A DNA stretch of 32,006 bases from Acidimicrobiales bacterium (GTDB taxonomy: Bacteria; Actinomycetota; Acidimicrobiia; Acidimicrobiales; CADCSY01), in contig JAUJLZ010000003.1 in assembly GCA_030447125.1 (NCBI GenBank), positions 1 to 32,006 on the forward strand. The letters run 5' to 3'. Below, piece by piece: positions 1 through 7,514 of the stretch (positions within the stretch are counted from its first letter, which is position 1; the number at the start of each line of letters is the position of its first letter). The translations under genes and the position numbers were made by a program. The notes under the pieces are model-generated. The model made no database searches. It saw nothing but the letters and a program-made list of their open reading frames with translations, and was not told the origin of the DNA.

Positions 1-216
1 GTAGATCTCGGCGAGGAGCACGCTCTCGGGGAAGTTGAACGACGCCACCACGACGGGCTCGCCACTGGCGGTGGCCGCATCGCCAGCGTCGGTCGAGGCG
101 CTCGGGGTGCACCCGAGCACGGCGAGGCACCAGGCCATGCCGACGGCGACGCTGCCCAGCCGACCACCGAATCGGGGCTCCCTCCGGGACGCGATACCGA
201 GGCGAATGGCCAACAT
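1..216 (-). CDS. Osmoprotectant (glycine betaine/choline-type) ABC transporter substrate-binding lipoprotein, N-terminal part
   Basis: Only the first 72 codons lie in the window; the gene continues past base 1. The chosen ATG at 216 gives an arginine-rich start, a hydrophobic stretch (LGSVAVGMAWCLAVLGC) and a lipobox ending VLGC, so the product should be a secreted, lipid-anchored protein. A low-complexity Ser/Thr/Ala linker follows, then EPVVVASFNFPESVLLAEIY. That segment resembles the first strand and helix of OpuAC/ProX-type binding proteins (pattern V-x-S-x-NF-x-E-x-x-x-x-EIY). A downstream ATG at 138 would cut off most of the signal peptide and is less likely. It diverges from the PAP2/kinase gene. 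The family call rests on this short motif alone; the ligand cannot be told from the fragment. Confidence 0.7.
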   Translation of the reverse strand, partial: MLAIRLGIASRREPRFGGRLGSVAVGMAWCLAVLGCTPSASTDAGDAATASGEPVVVASFNFPESVLLAEIY

Positions 217-261
217 CGCTTCGGTACCATACCGGCGGCCCGACGGTCCGAGTGAGGGGAC
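217..261. promoter_or_regulatory. Short divergent promoter region
   Basis: Only 45 bp separate two divergent genes. The segment GGTACCATACC at 223-233 supplies a TANNNT box on each strand: TACCAT (225-230) on plus, TATGGT read on minus. The minus box lies about 9 nt before the ATG at 216, compatible with a leaderless transcript. On plus, a purine-rich GTGAGGGG at 252-259 precedes the ATG at 262. No convincing -35 boxes were seen. Confidence 0.3.
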
Positions 262-1968
262 ATGGCGACAACACAGGGGGCGCGAAGGGAGACCAACGTC
301 CTGGGCGACCTGGCCGTGGTCTCGCGCACGGGGCGACGGCGCCGTCCCTCAGGAGAGGCCCCGCCCCTCCCCCACCCCCTCAGCGCCAGCGGCTGGGCCT
401 ACCTGGCCGTGACCACCGGGATCATGGCCGCATGGATCCTGTTGTACTTCGGTTTCGGGAGCCAGCCCTTCGAAGCGCTGGTTCGCTTCGACGTCGGGAT
501 CCTGCAGTGGATCGAGGGTCTGCGCAGCGACGCCCTCACCCCGGTCATGCTCGACCTGCACGCCCTCGGTTCGGAGTGGACCGTTCGAGGTCTGCGCTGG
601 GGGACCCTGCTGGCCCTGCTGGTGCTCCGGCGCTTCCGGCACCTGGTCGTCTTCCTCGGGGTCACCCTCGTGGTCACGGCGGTGACCGCCACCAGCTCGC
701 TCGTCGTCGGTCGTCTGCGCCCGCTCGAGGTGGAGATCATCGGCGGTTGGGACGGCTACTCCCACCCCTCCGCACCGGTGGTGGCCCTCGGCCTCAGCCT
801 CATGGGCATCCTCTACACGCTGGTGCCGGGAGGCGTCTGGCGCAACCGGGCCAAGTGGGTGGCCGGCCTGCCCATCGTCGCCCTCGCCGTCGCCCGCCTC
901 TACCTCGGCGTCGACCACCCGAGCGACATCTTCGTCGCCGCCGTGCTCGGCATGGCCATTCCCGTGGTGGCCTTCCGCCTGCTCACGCCGAGCGAGACCT
1001 TTCCCATCACCTACCGGCGGGGAAAGACCGCTCACCTCGACGTGGGCGGTCGTCGCGGTGAGGCCATCGCCTTGGCCCTGCACCAACAGCTCAGCCTCAC
1101 GCTGGTCGACATGCGACCGGTCGGCCTCGAGGGCTCGTCTGGGTCGACCCCCTTGCTGCTGCGGGTGAGCCACGGCCCCGAAGCGGTGGAGACCGAGGTG
1201 TTCGCCAAGCTCTACGCCCGCAGCCACCTTCGCTCCGACCGTTGGTACAAGTTGGGCCGGGCCATCCTCTACGGCCGGCTGGAGGATGAGGGAACGTTCT
1301 CCAGCGTGCGCCGGCTGGTCGAATACGAGGACTACCTGCTGCGGGTCATGGGAGATGCCGGCCTTCCCGTCCCTTTGTCCTACGGCTTCGTCGAGATCAC
1401 ACCGGAGCGGGAGTACCTGATGGTGACCGAGTTCCTCGCCGGCGCCACCCAGCTCGATCAGGCCGAGGTCGACGACGCCATCATCGACAACGCCATGGAG
1501 GTGGTCCGGCGCATGTGGGACGCAGGCCTGGCCCATCGAGACCTCAAGCCGGCCAACGTGATGGTGCGCGACGGCAAGGTCCTGCTCATCGACGTCGCCT
1601 TTGCCACCGTGCGTCCCACCCCGTGGCGCCAGGCTGTCGACCTCACCAACATGATGCTCACGCTCGCGCTGGGCAGCAGCGCCGAGCGGGTCTACGAGCG
1701 GGCCCGGCGGGTGTTCGAGGCTGACGAGATCGCCGAGGCCCTCGCCGCCAGCCGCAGCGTCACCATGCCGTCCGACCTGCGCCGCCGACTCCGAGAGGAC
1801 GGTCGGGACCTACTGACCCAGCTCTGCGCGCTGGCGCCCAGCCGACCGCCCATCTCCATCCAGCTCTGGAGCATCCGGCGCATCGTCCTCACCCTGGCCG
1901 TAGCCGCCAGCGTGGCTGCCGCCGTGGGCCTGCTGGCGTTCAACCTACGCACCGCGGGACTCTTGTGA
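262..1968 (+). CDS. PAP2-like membrane domain fused to a protein-kinase-like domain
   Basis: A 568-residue membrane protein with two modules. Residues about 48-255 form a multi-span PAP2 (type 2 phosphatidic acid phosphatase) fold. The PAP2 signature motifs are degenerate: GRLRP at 150-154 lacks the usual Lys, the PSGH motif appears as PSAP (169-172), and the third motif reads ARLYLGVDHPSD with R212, H219 and D222. Residues about 300-530 look like a kinase: a candidate Lys in FAKLY (K316), HRDLKPANV (H425-N432) with catalytic D427 and N432, and a metal-binding Asp in LIDVA (D444) in place of DFG. A last hydrophobic helix sits near 540-562. GAGGGG precedes the ATG. The next gene overlaps it by 4 nt and a YbhN-type protein is nearby, which suggests a role in lipid or cell-envelope metabolism. 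Whether the phosphatase half is active is doubtful; the substrate is unknown. Confidence 0.85.
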   Translation: MATTQGARRETNVLGDLAVVSRTGRRRRPSGEAPPLPHPLSASGWAYLAVTTGIMAAWILLYFGFGSQPFEALVRFDVGILQWIEGLRSDALTPVMLDLHALGSEWTVRGLRWGTLLALLVLRRFRHLVVFLGVTLVVTAVTATSSLVVGRLRPLEVEIIGGWDGYSHPSAPVVALGLSLMGILYTLVPGGVWRNRAKWVAGLPIVALAVARLYLGVDHPSDIFVAAVLGMAIPVVAFRLLTPSETFPITYRRGKTAHLDVGGRRGEAIALALHQQLSLTLVDMRPVGLEGSSGSTPLLLRVSHGPEAVETEVFAKLYARSHLRSDRWYKLGRAILYGRLEDEGTFSSVRRLVEYEDYLLRVMGDAGLPVPLSYGFVEITPEREYLMVTEFLAGATQLDQAEVDDAIIDNAMEVVRRMWDAGLAHRDLKPANVMVRDGKVLLIDVAFATVRPTPWRQAVDLTNMMLTLALGSSAERVYERARRVFEADEIAEALAASRSVTMPSDLRRRLREDGRDLLTQLCALAPSRPPISIQLWSIRRIVLTLAVAASVAAAVGLLAFNLRTAGLL

Positions 1969-2633
1969 TCGCCCCTTCGCCGTCACTCGCTTCGCTCCGT
2001 TCCGGCGAGCTTGATCGTGTTCCCGCCACCGGCGAAGCCGGTGACGGGAACGCTGACCACCTTCCTGTCGCCAGCAGGTGCGGGCGCCTTTGGCGCCGTC
2101 TGCTGCCGGCGACGTTGAAGGGCGCCTCGCTGCTCTTGGCGCTCGCTCTCCTGGGGAGTTGCGCAGGGCCTGAGACGGCTATTCCTGAGTGTCAGGCGGG
2201 GGGGCGGTTGGCCATCTTGGCTCAGGCGGTGCCGAGCGCCTCCCTCGTGCCCTGCGTGCGGGAGATGCCCGTGGGGTGGAGCTTCGCCGCCCTCGACGTG
2301 GAATCGGGGCGGGCACGTTTCTGGCTCGACTCGGACCGGGCCGGGGTGCGCGCCGTGGAGATCGAGCTAGGACCGGAGTGCGATACCACCGGGGCCAGCG
2401 CGGCCGACCCCGAGGAGGACGACGCCCGGCGCTTCCAGCGCCTCCAGTCGCTCACGCCCCGCTTCGTGGGGACCACCTACGACGTCTTCGAGGGGGGCTG
2501 CGTGCGCTACGACTACGACCTCACCCAAGGTGCCCACATCGCCTTGCACTCCGAGCTCCACGAGGCTGTGGCCCTGTTCCCCCGCCAGTCGCTGGCCGAC
2601 GAGCTCCAGGACGACCTCGGCCTCGACCTATAG
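1965..2633 (+). CDS. Putative lipoprotein of unknown function with a repeat-encoded N-terminus
   Basis: The GTG at 1965 overlaps the stop of the kinase fusion as GTGA, a common translational-coupling arrangement. The first 50 codons, however, run through palindromic DNA (see 2019-2051) and read as low-complexity sequence. A credible lipoprotein signal begins only at residue 51 (TTG at 2115), as LKGASLLLALALLGSC, with a lipobox LGSC. The real start may therefore be TTG 2115, or the 5' end may have been rewritten by a repeat insertion. The mature part is acidic, has several Cys residues (for example in PECQ, VPCV, PECD, GGCVRYDY) and matches no family I recognise. The Cys pattern would suit disulfides outside the membrane. 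Existence of the gene is fairly secure; the start and function are not. Confidence 0.6.
   Translation: MIAPSPSLASLRSGELDRVPATGEAGDGNADHLPVASRCGRLWRRLLPATLKGASLLLALALLGSCAGPETAIPECQAGGRLAILAQAVPSASLVPCVREMPVGWSFAALDVESGRARFWLDSDRAGVRAVEIELGPECDTTGASAADPEEDDARRFQRLQSLTPRFVGTTYDVFEGGCVRYDYDLTQGAHIALHSELHEAVALFPRQSLADELQDDLGLDL
2019..2051. repeat. Near-perfect inverted repeat (hairpin) inside the 5' end of the lipoprotein gene
   Basis: GTTCCCGCCACCGGC (2019-2033) pairs with GCCGGTGACGGGAAC (2037-2051) around a GAA loop, a 15-bp stem with a single mismatch. Just upstream (about 1984-2010) lies a CTCGCTTCGCTC stretch like the cores of the repeats at 2633 and 31251. Just downstream, GGCGCC-TTT-GGCGCC at about 2086-2100 forms a second short hairpin. 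The cluster looks like inserted intergenic repeat material rather than ordinary coding sequence. Confidence 0.6.
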
Positions 2634-2723
2634 GCTCGCTTTGCTCGCCGATAGGGCAAGGTCGCCTACGGCGTCTCATCTCCGTTCCGGCGGGGCAAGC
2701 AAGCTTCGCTTGCGCCCCGTCGG
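2633..2723. repeat. Palindromic intergenic repeat, copy 1
   Basis: This 91-bp element starts at the stop codon of the plus-strand lipoprotein. It is clearly the same sequence family as 31251-31344. Both share GGCTCGCTTYGCTCGCCG, then a GTCGCCT-loop hairpin, then CTCATCTCCGTTCCG and a terminal stem. Here the terminal stem is CCGGCGGGGC (2687-2696) with GCCCCGTCGG (2714-2723), one mismatch. It encloses a perfect inner stem GCAAGC-TTC-GCTTGC (2699-2713). It sits at a tail-to-tail gene junction and supplies the last codons of the convergent YbhN-type gene. A bidirectional terminator or REP-like element is the likeliest role. Confidence 0.8.
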
Positions 2724-3808
2724 CGAATGGCCGGACTCGCTGCGCTCGCCGGCGATTCGGTGGGCCGCTCTCGATGTCTTGCCGGCGATTCGGTGGGCGG
2801 CTGAACGCGCCACCAGAGGTAGGTGAGGGCCCCGAAGGGAATCGGGAACAGGTACGTCAGGGCCCGGTAGACGAGGACACCGGCCAGGACCAGCTCCTCG
2901 TCCCCCCCCGCCACCACCAACGCTGCCACCAGGCCCAGTTCGACGACACCGAGACCCCCCGGGGTGACGGGCAGGGCCGAGACCAGGCGCACGAAGGCGA
3001 AGGCGCCCAGCACCTCGGCGGCGCTGACCTCGACCTCGGAGACGCCGACGTGGCGCAGGGACACCACCAGCACCAGGTACAGGGAGAGGTGGCTCACGAC
3101 GGTGGCGGCCGTCAGGGCCGCACCCCGACGGCGGAGCAGGCCGATCGTCTCGGCCCGAAAGCGAACCGCTCCCTCGCCCCAGTCCGAGGCCGGGGCCCGC
3201 CCCAGGCGCGTGAGCAGCAGCCCCACCATCCGCTGCGCGGCTGAGCCCACCACCCGGGCCAGGCGATCGCTGCGCAGCATCAGACCGAAGCCGAAGAGCG
3301 AGACCACCAAGGCGGCCACGCCGGCGAGGGAGGCGCCCAGCAGGGCTGTGGTGGTGTCGCCCTGCAGGGCGAGCAGGGCAAGGGCCACCACGGGCATCCC
3401 GATCTTGGCGAAGTTGTTCCAGATGCCCGAGAGCAGCAGCGACAGGGTGACCGACGAGCGGGAGAAGCCCCACGACCCGTAGATGGCGTAGACCATGCCG
3501 ATGCCCGCGGCGGCTCCCGCCGGCACGCTGTTGGCCAGCGCCGTCGACGACTGGGTGGCCACGGCCGCCTGGCTCACCCGCAGACCCGGGAGCACGCTCA
3601 CCTGCACGAGCCAGTAGCTGTAGAGGTTCCAGGCCGCAGCCCCGGCGACGGTGACCAGCTCGATGCCGGTCATGGCCCCGATGGTCTGCGCCACCTCGGA
3701 GACGTCGGCCACCCGGGGCAACACGCCGACGAAGACGACGACGACGACGACCAGCGAGAGGCCCCCCCGCAGGGCTCGCCGACCCCAGCCCGTTGCCGGC
3801 GGGCTCAC
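2666..3808 (-). CDS. YbhN/AglD-type (LPG synthetase transmembrane, UPF0104) flippase-like membrane protein
   Basis: About 380 residues with many hydrophobic segments: LSLVVVVVVFVGVLP near the N-terminus, then ALLALQGDTTTALLGASLAG, LSLYLVLVVSLRHVG and others. The family hallmarks are visible: a Ser/Ala-rich NSVPAGAAAGIG, and PVTPGGLGVVELGLV near the C-terminus followed by YRALTYLFPIPFGALTYLWW. Relatives move or modify lipids or lipid-linked precursors at the cytoplasmic membrane. The GTG at 3808 is preferred over a more upstream ATG at 3919. GGAG lies 8 nt before the GTG, and the 3919 start would run into the divergent gene. The last 42 residues (2669-2794) are encoded by palindromic and direct repeats, are Arg/Pro/Glu-rich, and are unlikely to belong to the ancestral protein. 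It may work with the PAP2/kinase gene, whose type often occurs near this family. Confidence 0.85.
   Translation of the reverse strand: MSPPATGWGRRALRGGLSLVVVVVVFVGVLPRVADVSEVAQTIGAMTGIELVTVAGAAAWNLYSYWLVQVSVLPGLRVSQAAVATQSSTALANSVPAGAAAGIGMVYAIYGSWGFSRSSVTLSLLLSGIWNNFAKIGMPVVALALLALQGDTTTALLGASLAGVAALVVSLFGFGLMLRSDRLARVVGSAAQRMVGLLLTRLGRAPASDWGEGAVRFRAETIGLLRRRGAALTAATVVSHLSLYLVLVVSLRHVGVSEVEVSAAEVLGAFAFVRLVSALPVTPGGLGVVELGLVAALVVAGGDEELVLAGVLVYRALTYLFPIPFGALTYLWWRVQPPTESPARHRERPTESPASAASPAIRRRGASEACLPRRNGDETP
2748..2798. repeat. 18-bp direct repeat next to the palindromic repeat
   Basis: GCCGGCGATTCGGTGGGC occurs at 2748-2765 and again, identically, at 2781-2798, with 15 bp between. Just before it, ACTCGCTGCGCTCGCCGG (about 2735-2752) is another variant of the repeat core. 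The direct repeat is translated on the minus strand as the doubled PTESPA of the YbhN-type protein's tail, so it is both coding and repetitive. Confidence 0.75.
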
Positions 3809-3888
3809 TGGGTTGGCTCCACGGCGGCTCCAGGACGTGATCGGGCCGCCGTAGTGTAGGGATCCCGGCGGGAGACCGGCAGCGAGGC
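3809..3888. promoter_or_regulatory. Divergent promoter region between the YbhN-type gene and ndh
   Basis: Eighty bases separate the two starts. GTAGTGTAGG at 3851-3860 gives TAGTGT on plus and TACACT on minus, both TANNNT-like -10 candidates that overlap. GGGATCCC at 3859-3866 is a short perfect palindrome directly beside them. -35 boxes are not recognisable. The placement fits divergent transcription, but the exact sites are guesses. Confidence 0.35.
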
Positions 3889-5181
3889 ATGATGACGCCC
3901 ATGGCCGGAACGGGACCACGCCAGCGAGTCGTCATCGTCGGCGGCGGCTTCGGCGGGCTGCGCCTGGCCCAGCTCCTGGCCGACGATCCCGTCGAGGTCA
4001 CCCTCGTCGACCGCCGGAACTACCACACCTTCCAGCCCCTGCTCTACCAGGTGGCCACCGCCATGCTCGACCCCTCGTCCATCGCCCGGTCACTGCGCGC
4101 CATCCTGCGGCGACAGGCCAACGTCGACGTGCGCCTGGGCACGGTCACCGGTGTCGACTGGGAGGCCAAGCGGGTCCTGGTGGCCGAGGGCGACCCCATC
4201 GCCTTCGACGTCCTCGTCCTCGCCGCCGGGGCCGTCACCAGTGACTACGGCATCGCCGGGGTGGCCGAGCACGCCTTGCCCCTCAAGTCCCCCGGGGAGG
4301 CGCTGCGCATCCGCCACCACGTCTTGGCCCGCTTCGAGCGAGCCGTCGCCGAACCCTCCCTCATGGACGAGGGGGAGCTGACGTTCGTGGTGGTCGGAGG
4401 TGGTCCGACCGGGGTGGAGATGGCCGGCGCGCTGGTGGAGCTGATCGACAACGTGGTGCGCAAGGACTTCCCCGAGCTCGACGTCGACCGAGCCCAGGTC
4501 GTGTTGATCGAGGCCACCGACCACCTCATCGACCCCTTCAGCCCCAAGTCCCGCCAAAACGCCCGGGAGACGCTGATGGCCAGGGGGGTGGAGGTCCGCC
4601 TCGGCACCGCGGTGGACGCGGTGACCGCTGACGCGGTGCACTTGGCCGGGGGCGACGTGGTCCCCACCCGCACTCTGGTGTGGACCGCCGGGGTGCGGGC
4701 CAACCCGCTCGCCGACACGCTCGGGCTGGCCCAGGCCGAAGGCCGGCGCATCGTGGTCGAGCCCGACCTCTCGGTTCCCGGCCACCCCGACTGCTTCGTC
4801 ATCGGCGATCTGGCCGCCAGCCGTGGCGACGACGGCCGCCTCGACCCGCAGATGGCGCCGCTGGCCCAGCAAGGGGCCGAACACGTGGACGACCAGCTCC
4901 GGCGACGACGGGAGGGGCTGGCGACCGAGCCCTTCCACTACAAGAACAAGGGCGTCATGGCCACCATCGGACGCAACGCAGCGGTGGCCGAGCTTCCCAA
5001 CGGTGCCCGGTTCAAGGGCCGCCTGGCCTGGGTCATGTGGCTGGCCCTGCACCTGCAGCGCCTGGTCGGCTACCGCAACCGCTTTGAGGTCCTCTCGTCG
5101 TGGGCCTGGAACTACGTCACCTCCGACCGCACGGCCCGGCTCATGATCGGCTCGGACGACGACCACGACCATGGCGCGTGA
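3889..5181 (+). CDS. ndh: Type II NADH dehydrogenase (NDH-2), non-proton-pumping
   Basis: A 430-residue FAD enzyme that would pass electrons from NADH to membrane quinone without pumping protons. The first Rossmann motif VVIVGGGFGGLRLAQ (about 14-28) binds FAD. NYHTFQPLLYQVATAMLDP (about 44-62) is the family hallmark. The second Rossmann motif TFVVVGGGPTGVEMAG (about 165-180) binds NADH, and VIGDLAAS (about 304) is the second FAD contact. The C-terminus has HYKNKGVMATIGRN and an amphipathic hydrophobic segment (WVMWLALHLQRLVGYRNR) typical of membrane attachment. Three in-frame ATGs (3889, 3892, 3901) compete for the start; a GAGG lies just upstream of the first two. The stop overlaps the next gene's start by 11 nt, so the two are probably cotranscribed. 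Confidence 0.92.
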   Translation: MMTPMAGTGPRQRVVIVGGGFGGLRLAQLLADDPVEVTLVDRRNYHTFQPLLYQVATAMLDPSSIARSLRAILRRQANVDVRLGTVTGVDWEAKRVLVAEGDPIAFDVLVLAAGAVTSDYGIAGVAEHALPLKSPGEALRIRHHVLARFERAVAEPSLMDEGELTFVVVGGGPTGVEMAGALVELIDNVVRKDFPELDVDRAQVVLIEATDHLIDPFSPKSRQNARETLMARGVEVRLGTAVDAVTADAVHLAGGDVVPTRTLVWTAGVRANPLADTLGLAQAEGRRIVVEPDLSVPGHPDCFVIGDLAASRGDDGRLDPQMAPLAQQGAEHVDDQLRRRREGLATEPFHYKNKGVMATIGRNAAVAELPNGARFKGRLAWVMWLALHLQRLVGYRNRFEVLSSWAWNYVTSDRTARLMIGSDDDHDHGA

Positions 5182-6474
5182 CGGAGCCCGACGGTTCTTG
5201 TTCGTGCTCCCCGACGCCGGGGGGAACGCCCCGCCCACCGCCGCCCTGGCCGGCCGGCTGGCGCAACGGGGCCATCTGGTCCGGGTCCTGGGGCACCGGT
5301 CCCTGCAAGCCCGCTTCGAAGCCGTCGGTTGTCGCTTCAGCGCCTTTCGTCGGGCTCCCGACAACGACACGTCGTCGCCCCTGACCGACCTGGTCAAAGA
5401 TTGGGAGGTCCGAAGCCCTTGGCCCAGTTCGCCCGGGTGCGGGACCGCCTGGCCTTCGGGCCCGCGCTGGCGTTCGCACGCGACGTGCTCGAGGAGATCG
5501 AACACCACGACAGCGATGTCGCCGTGGTGGACGTCATGCTCCCCGGCGCCGCCCTGGGGGCCGAGCGCGCCGCGATGCCCACCGCCGTGTTGGTGCACAC
5601 CATCTACCTCATCCCCGCCCCGGGCATCCCGCCGGTCGGCCTGGGCCTCCGGCCGGCCGCCGGCCCGCTGGGAGCGGCCCGCGATCGGGCCATCGGCGGC
5701 CTCAGCCTCCGGGTGATGGCCACCGGCCTTCCCCGGTTGAACGAGGCTCGTGGCGCCCTCGGCCTGGGGCCCCTCACCCACACCTTCGACCAGCTGCTGG
5801 CCGTGGACCGGGTGCTCGTGCTCACCAACCGGCGCTTCGACTTCCCGGCCCGCTCGCTGCCTCCGTCGGTGCGCTACGTCGGGCCCCAGTTCGAAGACCA
5901 AGGCGAGGCGGGTTGGGACCCGCCGTGGCCGGAGGACGGGTCCGAGCCGCTGGTGCTGGTCAGCCTGAGCTCGACCTTCCAGGACCAGGCGCCGACGATC
6001 CGCGCCACCATGGCTGCGCTGGACGGACTGGCGGTGCGCGCCCTGGTGACCCTTGGTCCCACCCTCGACCCGGCGACGTTCCACCCGCCCCCCAACGTGG
6101 TCGTCCTCCCCTTCGTCCCCCACGCAGCGGTGCTCCCCTCCGCCCGGGTGGTGGTGACCCACGGCGGTCACGGCACGGTGATGAAGGCGCTGGCCCACGG
6201 GGTGCCGCTGGTGTGCCTCCCCTTCGGCCGCGACCAGGCCGACGTCGCCCGCCGCGTCGTCGAGGCCGGCGCCGGGCTGCGCCTGTCGCGGCGCTCCTCC
6301 CCAGATCGCCTCCGGGCCGCGGTGGCCCAGGTGCTGGTGGAGACCAGGTTCCGCCGGGCCGCCGCCACCCTCGCCGAGGCCATCGCCGCCGAGGCGGCCG
6401 GCGATCCGGCCGTGGCCGAGCTGGAGGGCCTGGCCGCTCGAGCCGGTCCACCAGCAGCGGGTGACGCGACCTGA
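5171..6474 (+). pseudogene. MGT/UGT-type glycosyltransferase (GT1 family) interrupted by a one-base frameshift
   Basis: The 5' part (5171 to about 5418) encodes FLFVLPDAGGNAPPTAALAG, a GT1 N-terminal Rossmann start, running to TDLVKDWEVRSP. The 3' part, one frame earlier, continues LAQFARVRDRLAFGPALAFA and carries the sugar-nucleotide site FVPHAAVLPSARVVVTHGG followed by HGTVMKALAHGVPLVCLPFG. Adding one C to the CCC run at 5416-5418 restores a single open frame of about 434 codons, the normal length for this family, reading DWEVRSP-LAQFAR. This is therefore either a genuine recent loss-of-function mutation or an assembly error in a C run. It overlaps the ndh stop by 11 nt. An intact enzyme would glycosylate a small or lipid acceptor; the target is unknown. 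Confidence 0.8.
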
Positions 6475-6515
6475 GCCACGATCCGTGGCGGCCAGCGGGA
6501 AAGAGGGTTGGCAGG

Positions 6516-6580
6516 CGTCTCGAGGGGTGAGCTGGCACCACCACCGCTTCGCATGGCTGCGCCCTTCCCACCGCCGGCCG
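6516..6580 (+). promoter_or_regulatory. Conserved upstream element, copy A (before the first cupredoxin lipoprotein)
   Basis: About 65 bp ending 52 bp before the ATG at 6633. It aligns with 11958-12018, which lies before the paralogous lipoprotein. Shared blocks are a CGTC-then-G-rich stretch, TGGNNCCACCACC, and GCATGGCTGCGCCCTT (GCATGCCTGCGCCCTT in the other copy), then CCGCCGNCCG. The rest of the 158-bp intergenic space (6475-6632) shows only a ribosome-binding AGAGGA near 6622. The element is probably a promoter or regulator-binding site shared by the two genes. Confidence 0.5.
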
Positions 6581-6632
6581 TTGGGCGCAGGGTGGGGCCA
6601 TCCCGATCACGATCACCTCGAGAGGAACAACC

Positions 6633-7493
6633 ATGCACGCGTACGGCAAGCAAGACATCGTCAACGACCGGCGCAGGCGCCGCCGACTCGCTCCCGTCGC
6701 CGCCGGTCTCGCCCTGGCCCTCGGTCTGGCCGCCTGCGGAGAGAGCGACGAGGGGGCGGCCCCGACCACCAACCAACCTGCCGCCAGCCCGGCACCGGCC
6801 GCCGATCCCGCCAACGCCACTGAGGACCTGAGTGCCTTTTGCACCGCCGTCATCGGAGCGGACGCCGCCTTTGCCGCCAGCGGGCCCGAAGGCCCCGACC
6901 CGGCCCAGCTCGAGGCGGCCCTCCGGGAGGTCCAGTCCAGCGCCCCGCTCGACATCGCCACCGACGTGGACCGTCTCGTCCTGTTGATCCAGCAGGCGTT
7001 CAGCAGCTCCGAGCAGGAGGGCCCCCCGCCGCCCGAGGTCGAGGAGCTCGATGCTCGGATCGACGACTACGTCCTGGCCAACTGCGACTTCGATGAAGTC
7101 GCGGTCACCGGCACCGAGTACGAGTTCCAAGGCCTGGGTGAGCCCGTCGAAGCCGGCCAGACCGCCTTCACCTTCGCCAATGAAGGCGGCGAGGAGCACG
7201 AACTGGTGCTCATCCGCATCAACGATGGCGTGACCCAGTCCGTCCAGGAGCTGGTCGCGCTCCCCGAGGAGGAGGCCTTTGCCATGGTCGAGGTCAAGGG
7301 GTTCGCCATGGCCCCGCCCGGAGGCGAAGATGTGGCCTTCGTCGACCTCGAACCGGGGCGCTACGGAGCCCTTTGCTTCTTCCCGGTGGGGTCCACACCC
7401 GAAGCGCTCGCCGCCGCCGAAGAGAGCGGCCAGGAGATCGAAGCACCGCCCCACTTCACCCAGGGCATGGTCGCCGAGTTCACCGTCGAGTAG
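6633..7493 (+). CDS. Lipoprotein with predicted C-terminal cupredoxin domain (paralogue 1)
   Basis: A 286-residue exported protein. An Arg-rich start (DRRRRRRLA), a hydrophobic core and the lipobox LAAC give a lipoprotein signal, followed by a Pro/Ala/Thr linker. An N-terminal helical domain has two conserved Cys (AFCTAV and LANCDF) that may form a disulfide. The C-terminal 120 residues resemble plastocyanin-like cupredoxins. AFTFANEGGEEHELVL places a His after N-x-G, as at the first copper ligand. PGRYGALCFFPVG gives the Cys, and PPHFTQGM supplies His-x4-Met. The Cys-to-His loop is much longer than in plastocyanin, which is unusual. Metal binding is inferred, not shown. It is 21 nt upstream of the receiver-cyclase gene on the same strand, so probably cotranscribed. 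It is paralogous to 12086-12949. Confidence 0.8.
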   Translation: MHAYGKQDIVNDRRRRRRLAPVAAGLALALGLAACGESDEGAAPTTNQPAASPAPAADPANATEDLSAFCTAVIGADAAFAASGPEGPDPAQLEAALREVQSSAPLDIATDVDRLVLLIQQAFSSSEQEGPPPPEVEELDARIDDYVLANCDFDEVAVTGTEYEFQGLGEPVEAGQTAFTFANEGGEEHELVLIRINDGVTQSVQELVALPEEEAFAMVEVKGFAMAPPGGEDVAFVDLEPGRYGALCFFPVGSTPEALAAAEESGQEIEAPPHFTQGMVAEFTVE

Positions 7494-7514
7494 CGGCCTA
7501 GCATCGCCACCCCC

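Noticed and set aside
4090..6198. Long minus-strand open frame (702 codons) opposite ndh and the glycosyltransferase
   Set aside because: Composition is His/Gly/Arg-rich without motifs, and it lies opposite two well-supported genes. Long antisense frames are expected at this GC content.
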